Source: Deltaproteobacteria bacterium (GTDB lineage Bacteria; Desulfobacterota; Desulfarculia; Adiutricales; Adiutricaceae). Taken from it: a stretch of 37,703 nucleotides of DNA. How positions within the stretch are numbered: position 1 is the stretch's first letter; the number at the start of each line of letters is the position of its first letter. Location: the NCBI GenBank assembly GCA_031273455.1, contig JAISRZ010000031.1, forward strand, positions 1-37,703, given 5' to 3'. A program made the translations under genes and the position numbers. Shown in pieces: positions 18,153 through 25,801 of the stretch. The notes under the pieces are model-generated. The model saw only the letters and a list, made by a program, of their open reading frames with translations, made no database searches and was not told where the DNA came from.

Positions 18153-19061
18153 ATGGAGCCAGAAAACCCCAAACCCGGTCTCATATCCAGGACCCGCGGG
18201 AAGATTCGCCGCTTAATGGACCCCTTAGGGAAAGCCTTGTCATTTATGATGGAGAAAAAAAAACCGGAGATCATTTTTGAGGCCGACTCCCAGTTCAACC
18301 ACATCACCATCTCCGAACTCGATGGCGTTAGAACCATGTACTTAGGGTTAAACGCGGAGGAGGCCGAGACCGCCATCTCCTTAGTCAACCCGGACGCCCC
18401 GATTTTTGAGTACCCCGGCCTTCTTTTTATCTCCCTTGTCTTAAGGCCTAAAGCCCGGCGGATCGTCATGCTCGGGTTAGGCGGCGGCTTTATCCCCCGT
18501 CTTTGCCAACGATATTTACCGGACCATAAGCTAACCGTGGTGGAAATCGATCCCTTGGTGGTCGATCTGGCGGGCGTCTACTTTGGCTTCACCCCGGGCG
18601 GGAACGTCCAGGTGGAAATCGCCGATGGCCAAGAATACTTAGCTAAACTGCCGCCCAAATCCCAAGACCTCATCTGGTTAGACGCCTTTAATGGGGACTA
18701 CATTCCCTCGCACCTAGCCACCCGGGACTTTATGCGCTTAAACCGCCGGATCCTCACGAAAGAGGGCCTTCTGGCCCAAAACCTGCACTCCAGTCGGATG
18801 GCCGACTACTTAAAGCAGTTAGACCTCATTAATAAGATCTTTGAGGAGCCAGCTTTAGCCTTTTGCGGGGATCGTTGCGCCAACACCATTGTCATAAACC
18901 CCAACGGCCCAGAGCCCATCCCCCGGGAGCGGAAAGATCTAGCTCGAGCGGCCCGGGAGTTTGGTCACCTCATTGGGCCTTACAACCTTTTAGAGGAGAT
19001 CAATAAACAAGAAAAGCTCCCTGATCTAGCTAAGACCAAGCTTGATCGTTACTCCAAGTGA
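18153..19061 (+). CDS. Spermidine-synthase-fold methyltransferase-like protein
   Basis: 302 aa. Rossmann motif I reads VMLGLGGGFIPR, followed by VVEIDPLVVDLAGVYFGF, IADGQEYL and DLIWLDAFNGDYIPSHLATRDF. True spermidine synthases have GGGDG and a DSTDPxGP gate; here GGGFI and DAFNGDYIPSHL replace them. That variant is typical of SpeE-like proteins of uncertain substrate, so polyamine synthesis should not be assumed. An AGGGG ribosome-binding site precedes the ATG. It is likely co-transcribed with the membrane protein upstream. An N-terminal ~50-residue basic/hydrophobic segment precedes the fold. Confidence 0.8.
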   Translation: MEPENPKPGLISRTRGKIRRLMDPLGKALSFMMEKKKPEIIFEADSQFNHITISELDGVRTMYLGLNAEEAETAISLVNPDAPIFEYPGLLFISLVLRPKARRIVMLGLGGGFIPRLCQRYLPDHKLTVVEIDPLVVDLAGVYFGFTPGGNVQVEIADGQEYLAKLPPKSQDLIWLDAFNGDYIPSHLATRDFMRLNRRILTKEGLLAQNLHSSRMADYLKQLDLINKIFEEPALAFCGDRCANTIVINPNGPEPIPRERKDLARAAREFGHLIGPYNLLEEINKQEKLPDLAKTKLDRYSK

Positions 19062-19182
19062 GCTTATAAGCTCTCTTAAACGGCCCCGCCTCTTCCCCCA
19101 TTGGCTAGCGACCTAAGCTAGCGCTTTAGCCACCCCCTCTTTTAAGCCTAAAGCTTATTTTTTTAAGCCCTATAAGCTAAAA

Positions 19183-19202
19183 GGGGCCGCTTACGCGGCC
19201 CC
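19183..19202. terminator. GC-rich hairpin between convergent genes
   Basis: Perfect 8-bp stem GGGGCCGC/GCGGCCCC with a TTAC loop. AAAA precedes it and CAAAAA follows on the plus strand; on the minus strand it is followed by UUUU. It may end transcription from both the 18153 gene and the H1-like gene. Confidence 0.55.
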
Positions 19203-19308
19203 CAAAAATTCCCTTGAAAATTGTGGTTAAGACCTTAAACTTTCCCGCCCGCCAAGGGATCCCTAAAGAAGTTTTCTTAAGAACTATCTTCAAGGCGCGG
19301 GCGAAAAC

Positions 19309-19331
19309 TTCGCCTTAGGGCTTAAGGCGAA
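19309..19331 (-). terminator. Hairpin downstream of the H1-like gene
   Basis: Perfect 9-bp stem TTCGCCTTA/TAAGGCGAA, 5-nt loop, 42 bases past the H1-like stop. It is followed on the minus strand by GUUUUC. Probable weak terminator. Confidence 0.45.
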
Positions 19332-19372
19332 AAGGCCCTAGAGCTTAAATCAAGCCCTAAAGAAAAAGGCTC

Positions 19373-20230
19373 TTACTCCAGAACCCTAACGGGCTTCCGG
19401 TTAATGACCTTATTGACCAGGCTCTTCAGCTTCTGCTGGGAGCTGGACTGGATGCGTCTCGTCCGATCGGTTTCCCACCGGAAGACGGTGGCCGGATTAA
19501 CGCCCAATAGCTCGGCGAAACTCCGCATGTTGACGTCCACGGCCACCCGGAAAGCTTTGATCGCTTCGCCGGAAGGCATGTCCTCTTGGATAGCCGCGAT
19601 GATCCCCTTATCCGGCACGTTCAAAGTCTTAAAGACTTTTTTGGTCGGACGACGACGGCCATCAATGGGTTTGGCGGCCTTCGGGGCTTTTGGGGCCCTG
19701 GGTTTAGTGGCCCGAACCTTTGACGCGGCTTTGGCGACTTTAGCTTTCGGCGGACGACCGACTTTGCCGATAGCCTTGCCTTTAACCGAGGCCGCTTTCG
19801 CGGTCCGAACCGTCTTCACGGTTTTAGCCGCGGCTTTAACCGTTTTGGCGACTTTGGCCTTGGCCCCGCGGGCGGTCTTAGCGGCGGCGACCTTAGTCGA
19901 GGCTTTGGTGGCGGGTTTGGCTTTGACCGTTCGGCCCCCAGCGGCTCCGGCTTTCGTCGATTTTAGCGGTTTGGCCGGTTTAGCCGGTTTCGTCGCTTTG
20001 GCCGTCGCTTTGGCCGGTTTAGCCGGTTTGGCCGGTTTGGCCGTTGATTTGGCTGGTTTAGCCGGTTTGGCTGGTTTAGCCGGTTTGCTGGGTTTAACGG
20101 CCCGAGCTTTCTCCACCGGGGCTTTGGGTTTGGCCCCCCGAGCGGCGGTCCTCCGGCTAATCACCCGGCCAGGCTCCCCAATTGAAACGGGCTTATCGCC
20201 GAAGTCAGATGGAACAGAAACAGAACTCAT
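19373..20230 (-). CDS. Histone-H1-like Lys/Ala/Pro-rich protein with C-terminal helix-turn-helix
   Basis: 285 aa. Residues ~25-195 are a strongly basic Lys/Ala/Pro tract with repeated KPAKPAK units (about 48-90) and AAKTVK/AKVAK units, as in bacterial H1-like nucleoid proteins. An AT-hook-like core, GKVGRPPKAK, lies near residue 160. The C-terminal ~75 residues form a Cro/C1-type helix-turn-helix: IKAFRVAVDVNMRSFAELLGVNPATVFRWETDRTR, in which MRSFAELLGV and PATVFRWE fit helices 2 and 3. ATG at 20230 with GAGGTAGAG upstream. This suggests a nucleoid-associated protein that could have sequence preference, unlike ordinary H1-like proteins. A long frame on the opposite strand is a composition artefact. 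Confidence 0.88.
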   Translation of the reverse strand: MSSVSVPSDFGDKPVSIGEPGRVISRRTAARGAKPKAPVEKARAVKPSKPAKPAKPAKPAKSTAKPAKPAKPAKATAKATKPAKPAKPLKSTKAGAAGGRTVKAKPATKASTKVAAAKTARGAKAKVAKTVKAAAKTVKTVRTAKAASVKGKAIGKVGRPPKAKVAKAASKVRATKPRAPKAPKAAKPIDGRRRPTKKVFKTLNVPDKGIIAAIQEDMPSGEAIKAFRVAVDVNMRSFAELLGVNPATVFRWETDRTRRIQSSSQQKLKSLVNKVINRKPVRVLE

Positions 20231-21090
20231 GCTCTACCTCGCTAGGCCCCCTTTAAGAAGAGCCTGAAAACAGAATTCACCAACCAAAAATAGCTGGCTT
20301 TCCCGAAAAATATGTCGCCTAACCCTAAGGTTCATAGCCCTACGCTTTTAAGCTTTAGACTTGACAGCCACTATGACCTCATATTTGCGAACTAAAAACC
20401 ATAATCAAAAAAGTGGTTTATTAGATAATGCCATAAAAAAATGTTGTCTGCAAGTAAAATCTTTCATTTTGCCGTTAAAAAATCACTTTTTTTTCAATTG
20501 CAGGCCCCAGAGGCTACTTTTTCTAACCGACATTATAATAGGGAACTCTATCTCCTAAGCCCCATCAAACCGACCGCTAAACTTCTAAAACCCTTATAGA
20601 TTAAGGGGTTTATCTTTTTGACCCTAAAGCCTTTAGGCCCTTTAGGGCCGTTTTAGACCCCTTTAGGGCCTTGGATTTGGGCCTAAAAAAAATTTTTATC
20701 AAAAACAAAAAATGTTCTTAACCGGACCAAAATATTGGCCCAAACCCCCGGATACGCGCGGACCGTCCGGACCAGCGTCGCTTTTAAGCCAACCTTAAGA
20801 GCCCCTAAAACCCCTTAAGGAAACATTAAAACTGAAACTCAAATATTTTAATTTTCTTATACTTAATATTTCAATTTACCTGTTTTTGATGTCACTTCTT
20901 CCATTTTCCCCTTTGGCCGCCCGGTTTTTTTTGTCTAAGGACGCCTTAAGGGCTAAGTCTTTTCAAATGGCTTTTCTTAACCCTCCCTTGTCCTTAAGTT
21001 TAAAGAACTATAAAGGGAGCGTTTTTTTTTGATATTTGCGGATTTTCCCCCCCTGGCCGCCCCGCCCCAAACCCCTATCTAGCTTAAAAA

Positions 21091-21132
21091 ATCTAATAAA
21101 ATCAGTTAGTTAAGTATACAATGGGCTTTATA
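21091..21132 (+). repeat. AT-rich ~40-bp repeat, copy A
   Basis: Contains CTAATAAAATC, then GTTAAG, then CAATGGGCTT. It aligns with copies B, C and D. Confidence 0.7.
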
Positions 21133-21240
21133 AACTGACCTTAAACGGGCTTAAAAGATCGATTGGGGGTTTATCGCGGTCGCGTTTAGCCTTAAGGGGC
21201 GAGGTTATTTGGCCCCAGATCCTTTGATCGCAAAAATAAT

Positions 21241-21282
21241 GTAATAAAATCAATATGTTACCTTTTTCAATGAGCTTATTTT
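21241..21282 (+). repeat. AT-rich ~40-bp repeat, copy B
   Basis: Contains GTAATAAAATCAATATGTTA, then TTCAATGAGCTTATTTT. It begins 150 bases after the start of copy A, in the same orientation. Confidence 0.7.
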
Positions 21283-21528
21283 GGACCTTTCCCTAGTCCC
21301 TAGGGCTGACCATCGGTTACTCGATCTACCTAGCTTTATGGGTCTAGAACCCCAGATGGTTATTAACTATAAGCCTATCTATTAAAGGTCTAGTTTTAGG
21401 GTGAATATTTCTTCAATAGGCTTTTTTAAGGGCCGTGGGGGGGCCTTTTCGCCTTCGTTTCTAAGGAGCCTAAAACCTTAAAAGCCCCGGACCCTTAACT
21501 GGCCAAAAGGGGCTTAATCCACAAAAAA

Positions 21529-21570
21529 CCTAATAAAATCAATAAGTTAAGCATTCAATGGGCTTATTTT
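21529..21570 (+). repeat. AT-rich ~40-bp repeat, copy C
   Basis: Contains CTAATAAAATCAATAAGTTA, then TTCAATGGGCTTATTTT. It is the closest match to copy A and lies 6 bases after a one-mismatch DnaA box (21515-21523). Confidence 0.7.
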
Positions 21571-21765
21571 TCCCATCCTTCGCGAGCCAAAAGGCCCGAA
21601 ACCTTAGCCCGCGGGTCAGATCATAAGCCTTTAGCCGGAGGCTTATCGGCCAAAACCGTCCGGGGTTTAGCGGGCCCTTAAAGTCCGCCTCTGACCGGCC
21701 AGATCCCGGGTCTAACGGCCTAGTTTAGCCTCCAGGAGCCTAATCTAAGCCTAGAAGGATTTTTA

Positions 21766-21806
21766 CTATTAATTTCAATATGTTAGGTCTTAAATGAGGT
21801 ATTTTA
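21766..21806 (+). repeat. AT-rich ~40-bp repeat, degenerate copy D
   Basis: Shares TTTCAATATGTTA and AAATGAGGTATTTTA with copy B, but is more diverged. It ends 66 bases from the mnmG stop. Confidence 0.45.
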
Positions 21807-21871
21807 GGGGGACTGGGGCTAGAAAGGGGATTTAGAAATTAACTATTAAATTCAAGGTATTAGCCAAATAA

Positions 21872-23743
21872 TCAGCTTAACTCGACCGCCGCGGAAAGCT
21901 TGCGGATGAAGATGGCCAAAGAGGACAAAGAGGCTGGGGTCACGCCCCGTAAGCGCGAGGCTTGACCTAAGGTTAAGGGCCGAGTTCGGGTTAAAATCTC
22001 CCGGGCTTCCCGGGATATCCCGGGGATGACCTGAAAGTCCAAGTCATTGGGGAGACGCCAGTTTTCTTGGGAGGCGATCTTTTTCACTTCCCGCTCTTGC
22101 CGGGAGAGGTAGCCCGCGAACTTTATTTCCGTCTCAAGGGTCAAGTAAGCCGAGCTAGCGATCTCGGCTAACTCGGGAATCGCCGTTAAAAGATACTCTA
22201 TTTTAACTGAGGACCGCCTTAAAAAATTCGTGGCCAGGATGGGTCCCTCGGTTTGGCGATCCTTATCCAGAAGGGGAAATTTCGCGGCCAGATCGCTAAG
22301 GTCGCTAGGGCTAAGGCGCTTTTCCTCTAAGATCTGGCGGCCTCTAGCTAGCCCTTCTTTTTTGGCGGCCAAGAGCTTTTGGCGGGTGGGATCTAGAATT
22401 CCCAGCTTTTCCGCGACCTTAGCCAAACGCAAGTCCGCGTTGTCTTCCCGGAGAAGTAACCGCCACTCGGCTCGGCTGGTGAACATCCGGTAAGGCTCCT
22501 CCACCCCTAAAACCGTCAAATCGTCCAGCATGACCCCCAGTAAGGCCTCATCCCGCCGCAAAAAGAAGGGCTCCGAGCCGGAAGCGCGTAAGGCCGCGCC
22601 CACGCCGGCCCACAAGCCTTGGGAAGCCGCTTCCTCATAACCGCTGGTCCCATTGATTTGCCCGGCCATAAACAAACCCCGGATGATCAGCGACTCTAAG
22701 GACGGGGCTAACTGGGTGGGGTCGCTAAAGTCATACTCAATGGCGTAACCGGGCCGAGCGATTAGGGTATTCTCTAACCCCTCGATGGTGTTAATCAGAG
22801 CTTGTTGCGTCTCTGGCGATAGGCCGGTGGGCAAACCCCCGGGATAGATAAGGTCTGGGCCATCGGGCTCTAAAAAGACCATATGCCTTTCCCTTTGCGG
22901 GAAGTTATGGATCTTATCCTCTAAGGACGGGCAATACCTCGGCCCCGAGCTAACCGGGTTATCGGCGTAGATAATGGAGGTTTTAATATTGTCCCGGACG
23001 ATCTGATGGGTTTTGGGGTTAGTCCAGGTGAGGTAACAAGAGGTTAGATTGCGCGGCGGGCCGCTTAAAACGGAAAAAGGCCGAGCCAAGGCGTCGCCCG
23101 GTTGCTCCACTAGCCCTTTAAAGTTAACGGTCTTAGCTAAGAGCCTGGGGGCCGTGCTGGTGGATAGACGACCGACCCGATGGCCTAAGCTTTCCAGGGA
23201 GGCTTTTAAAAAGGTGGCGGGCTCTTCCCCCACCCGGCCCCCGGGTTTGGAGTCTAAGCCATGGTAAACCCGACCGTTCCAAAAAGTGCCCCCAGTTAAA
23301 ACCAAGGCCTTAGCTTTAATCTCCCGGCCATCCACTAACCGTAAGCCCGTGACTTTTTGGTCGCTCGCTAAAACGTTTTGGGCCTCCCCTTCTAGAAGGG
23401 TGAGACCGGGGATTTGGCCCGCGCACTCGCGGGCTAGTTTATTGTAAGCGGTTCGATCGACGAGGTTCCGGGTGGCCCGGGCCGCCGGGCCCTTAGTTTC
23501 GCCTAAGATCCGACACTGCACCGCCGCCGCGTCGGCCCCCAGGCCCGCGTAGCCGCCCAAAGCGTCCACTTCCCGCACCAAACCGCCTTTAGCCGGGCCG
23601 CCAAAGGCCGGGTTACAGGATAAAGTTCCAATGGTCGCGAGCTTTTGGGTGACTAAAACGGTTTTCTGGCCCAACCGAGCGGCGGCTAAAGCGGCTTCCA
23701 AGCCCGCGTGCCCGCCGCCCACGACTATCACATCATAAACCAC
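21872..23743 (-). CDS. mnmG: tRNA uridine-5-carboxymethylaminomethyl modification enzyme MnmG (GidA)
   Basis: 623 aa, full length for MnmG. With MnmE it installs the (carboxymethyl)aminomethyl group on the wobble uridine of certain tRNAs, using FAD. Seen: the FAD motif VIVVGGGHAGLEAALAAARLG at residues 5-25; CNPAFGGPAKGGLVREVDALGG; ETKGPAARATRNLVDR; GTSGYEEAASQGLWAGV; and the C-terminal FTSRAEWRLLLREDNADLRL. The start is GTG at 23743; no better in-frame start exists. It lies 19 bp after a small secreted-protein gene, so it probably ends a three-gene minus-strand unit. Confidence 0.97.
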   Translation of the reverse strand: MVYDVIVVGGGHAGLEAALAAARLGQKTVLVTQKLATIGTLSCNPAFGGPAKGGLVREVDALGGYAGLGADAAAVQCRILGETKGPAARATRNLVDRTAYNKLARECAGQIPGLTLLEGEAQNVLASDQKVTGLRLVDGREIKAKALVLTGGTFWNGRVYHGLDSKPGGRVGEEPATFLKASLESLGHRVGRLSTSTAPRLLAKTVNFKGLVEQPGDALARPFSVLSGPPRNLTSCYLTWTNPKTHQIVRDNIKTSIIYADNPVSSGPRYCPSLEDKIHNFPQRERHMVFLEPDGPDLIYPGGLPTGLSPETQQALINTIEGLENTLIARPGYAIEYDFSDPTQLAPSLESLIIRGLFMAGQINGTSGYEEAASQGLWAGVGAALRASGSEPFFLRRDEALLGVMLDDLTVLGVEEPYRMFTSRAEWRLLLREDNADLRLAKVAEKLGILDPTRQKLLAAKKEGLARGRQILEEKRLSPSDLSDLAAKFPLLDKDRQTEGPILATNFLRRSSVKIEYLLTAIPELAEIASSAYLTLETEIKFAGYLSRQEREVKKIASQENWRLPNDLDFQVIPGISREAREILTRTRPLTLGQASRLRGVTPASLSSLAIFIRKLSAAVELS

Positions 23744-23762
23744 TATTCTTAACCGCTTTCGC

Positions 23763-24296
23763 TTAGGGTGGATAAACCCCCGGATAATAGGGCCCAGGAT
23801 AGGGATTTTCCCGATGGCCCTTATACGGCTCCCTTTTCGACCGACCTTTGGGGTTAGGTATTAAAGGAACCGGCCCGCCTTTGGGACGGCGCATTTTTAA
23901 GGTCGTTAAGTAACCGCCGCCATAGTATATCTGGCCCCGCCAGTTATTGTCCACCCCCACGGGAACGTTAATGATCCCGTACTCATAGACCTTTTGCCAG
24001 TAAATGGTGGCTTGGCGGATGGCTAAATTGACCTCCGGGGTGAGTCCGCGCCGCATGACCGCGGAGTAACCTAGGTAGATGGCTTTGGCGGTGTCCTGGT
24101 TTCTTAAGTGTAAGCGGTAAAAGTCGTAACCCGTGTTCCAGATGGTGGCGTAGGAGGGATCGCGTAAAATCCGGGCCTCTATTTCCGCGGACACTTCAAA
24201 ACGAGTTAAAGGTTTGCCAGAGGGATCAGGCTGGGCCCAGGCGGGGGAGCTGATTAAAAGGAGGAGGGTTATAACCCCAAAGGTTAGGCGCGGCAT
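23763..24296 (-). CDS. Small secreted protein of unknown function
   Basis: 177 aa. A clear Sec signal peptide (LTFGVITLLLLISSPAWAQ, cut after AWA) is followed by a ~100-residue domain with many aromatic residues (YATIWNTGYDFYRLHL, IYWQKVYEYGIINVPVG). The tail is Pro/Gly/Tyr-rich (ENPYPGPYYPGVYPP). I do not recognise the fold. Its ATG overlaps the stop of the upstream acidic-protein gene in a TAATG junction, so the two are translationally coupled, and mnmG follows at 19 bp. Confidence 0.75.
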   Translation of the reverse strand: MPRLTFGVITLLLLISSPAWAQPDPSGKPLTRFEVSAEIEARILRDPSYATIWNTGYDFYRLHLRNQDTAKAIYLGYSAVMRRGLTPEVNLAIRQATIYWQKVYEYGIINVPVGVDNNWRGQIYYGGGYLTTLKMRRPKGGPVPLIPNPKGRSKREPYKGHRENPYPGPYYPGVYPP

Positions 24297-25600
24297 TAGA
24301 CAGCCTTGCGCGGCACCGGAATCATGGGTTTAGCGGCTAAAATCCCGACCGCGGCCCCTTGGTCCAAAAGGTCGATGTCCATGTCTTCCTCTTCGGAAAG
24401 ATTCTGGGACTGACCTTCGATCTCAAAGAAACTGTCCTCAGTGTCCTCTAAATAGTTGACAATGACGGCGGTGGAAGAGTCCGGGGCGGTTCCACCCAAC
24501 CTTTCCACGGTGGCTCCAGAAAAGCGATGGGCGTTCGGTTGATCGAAGTTAGTGTCCTCCGGGATCCTTTCAGCCGCGGCGCTAAAGGAATCGGCGATGA
24601 CCGGCTCCTGTAAGACCAAAGGCGAGCTATCGGGCTCTTTGGGGTCATCCAAGGAAAAATCCTCGCCCACCGCGTTAAGCTCCCCGGCCCAGTCCTCGGG
24701 CAGATCGCCTAAAGGGCTATCTTTATCCACCTCGCTGGGATCCAGAACCGGCTCTAAAGCTTGGTCCGGGCCAAGCTCGTTCGGGTCGCCCAGAGGCTCT
24801 AAGGCCGCGTCGCTGGCGGCGGCCTTCAGCTCGCCACCTTCTAGCTCTTCGGGATTTTCCGCTTCTAGTGGCTCTTCCTCTTGAGGCTCTTCCTCTTGAG
24901 GCTCTTCCTCTAAATTGTCTTCTTCTATTTTGTCTTCTTCTATTTTGTCTTCTTCTATATTGTCTTTTTCTAGGCTAGCCGCGCCCGGGGGAATCAACTG
25001 GAGACCGCCTAAAAGGTGATCCGTGGAGGCCGAAGGGTCGTCCCTAGGCGGCGCGGGCTCGGGGTCAGACAGTTGGGCTAAAGATTCCCGCACTTCTTGG
25101 GGGGGAATAGCCCCATCGCGATCCCGATAAACCACCCGGGTCGGCGGCGCGGGCAACTCGGGCTCTTGGACCACGGCTAAACCCACTTCCGTTGGGTTGG
25201 ACAAAGACTCCAAAGCCTGATCGTCAATGGCGAGATCCCCGGCATCCACCGCTAAAACGGAGTCCCCTGGCCCCCCTATTCCACCTATTCCACCTATTTC
25301 ACTAGGCCCACTGGGCCCTCCAGATCCGCCGGGGTCAAATCCAGGGCCATTGGGATCGCCTATAGGGGTTTTCGGCTCGGGTAAACCATAAGTTCCGCCG
25401 CCAATCGGTCCGCTCGGGGCGGGGCCAACCCGCACCTGAACCCTTCGACCTTTCGGCAGGACCAAGACTTCCAGGGCCTCACCCTCGCCGTTAACGCTAA
25501 TATCCAGCGTTGTGTCCGGCGGGAAAACCCGCACAAACACCGCGCTGTCTAAAGCGGGGGCGGTTATGGTGACCTGGGCCGGGTCGTCAAAGGAACTCAT
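24296..25600 (-). CDS. Highly acidic, repeat-containing protein of unknown function
   Basis: 434 aa from the ATG at 25600, with AAGGA 8 nt upstream; an ATG three codons earlier has no properly spaced site. Residues ~1-60 look like a small beta domain (VTITAPALDSAVFVRVFPPD). A Gly/Pro-rich linker with GGIGGIGG follows, and the rest is disordered and strongly acidic. It includes tandem IEEDK units and EEEPQ units around residues 215-245. There is no signal peptide. The IEEDK repeats are exact at DNA level (24917-24965), so copy number may vary by slippage. It is coupled to a secreted-protein gene. Role unknown; possibly a cytoplasmic scaffold. Confidence 0.75.
   Translation of the reverse strand: MSSFDDPAQVTITAPALDSAVFVRVFPPDTTLDISVNGEGEALEVLVLPKGRRVQVRVGPAPSGPIGGGTYGLPEPKTPIGDPNGPGFDPGGSGGPSGPSEIGGIGGIGGPGDSVLAVDAGDLAIDDQALESLSNPTEVGLAVVQEPELPAPPTRVVYRDRDGAIPPQEVRESLAQLSDPEPAPPRDDPSASTDHLLGGLQLIPPGAASLEKDNIEEDKIEEDKIEEDNLEEEPQEEEPQEEEPLEAENPEELEGGELKAAASDAALEPLGDPNELGPDQALEPVLDPSEVDKDSPLGDLPEDWAGELNAVGEDFSLDDPKEPDSSPLVLQEPVIADSFSAAAERIPEDTNFDQPNAHRFSGATVERLGGTAPDSSTAVIVNYLEDTEDSFFEIEGQSQNLSEEEDMDIDLLDQGAAVGILAAKPMIPVPRKAV
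24917..24965. repeat. Tandem 15-bp coding repeats
   Basis: Near-exact 15-bp units (TGTCTTCTTCTATTT) encode the IEEDK repeats of the acidic protein. A second set of 15-bp units (GGCTCTTCCTCTTGA) lies just before, at about 24871-24910. Confidence 0.7.
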
Positions 25601-25782
25601 GAAAACCATCCTTAAGGGAGGGGAGAAACTTTTATTCCCTTTCCCACTTCCCTTATCGGCTATTATACCGCCCGCCTAAAGCTAGGCCAAGCCCCAAAAC
25701 CCGTTAGTGACTAGCGTATCTAGCGGTAATTAGGCGATTTTAGCCTCAAACAATCCCATATATTGGGTCTTAATTTTAATTT

Positions 25783-25800
25783 GACGATTTTAGAATCGTC
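25783..25800 (-). terminator. Small hairpin just past the pyruvate kinase stop
   Basis: Perfect 7-bp stem GACGATT/AATCGTC with a 4-nt loop, right after the pyk stop. It is followed on the minus strand by AAAUUAAAAUU, not a U-run, so its function is uncertain. Confidence 0.35.
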
Positions 25801-25801
25801 C

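Larger units (their letters stand above)
20231..21871. other. 1.6-kb non-coding region upstream of the H1-like gene, next to mnmG
   Basis: The longest gene-free stretch in the window. Its left side holds the upstream region of the H1-like gene. The middle has several short AGGCCCTTTAGGGCC-like palindromic patches (20620-20680). The right side holds four copies of an AT-rich repeat (listed separately). I see no tRNA or gene. Because mnmG/gidA often lies near oriC, an origin is possible, but only one near-match to a DnaA box was found (TAATCCACA, 21515-21523). Confidence 0.45.

Noticed and set aside
18153..19061. Calling this gene speE (spermidine synthase)
   Set aside because: The GGGDG and DSTDPxGP substrate motifs are replaced by GGGFI and DAFNGDYIPSHL, so the aminopropyltransferase activity is not supported.
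19404..20267. 287-codon plus-strand frame opposite the H1-like gene
   Set aside because: It is a mirror of the Lys/Ala/Pro repeat codons, giving Ala/Leu/Gly low complexity. The minus strand has a proper start, ribosome-binding site and recognisable HTH domain.
21511..21525. DnaA box as firm evidence for oriC
   Set aside because: Only one near-match (TAATCCACA) was found and there is no cluster, so the origin idea stays a low-confidence inference.
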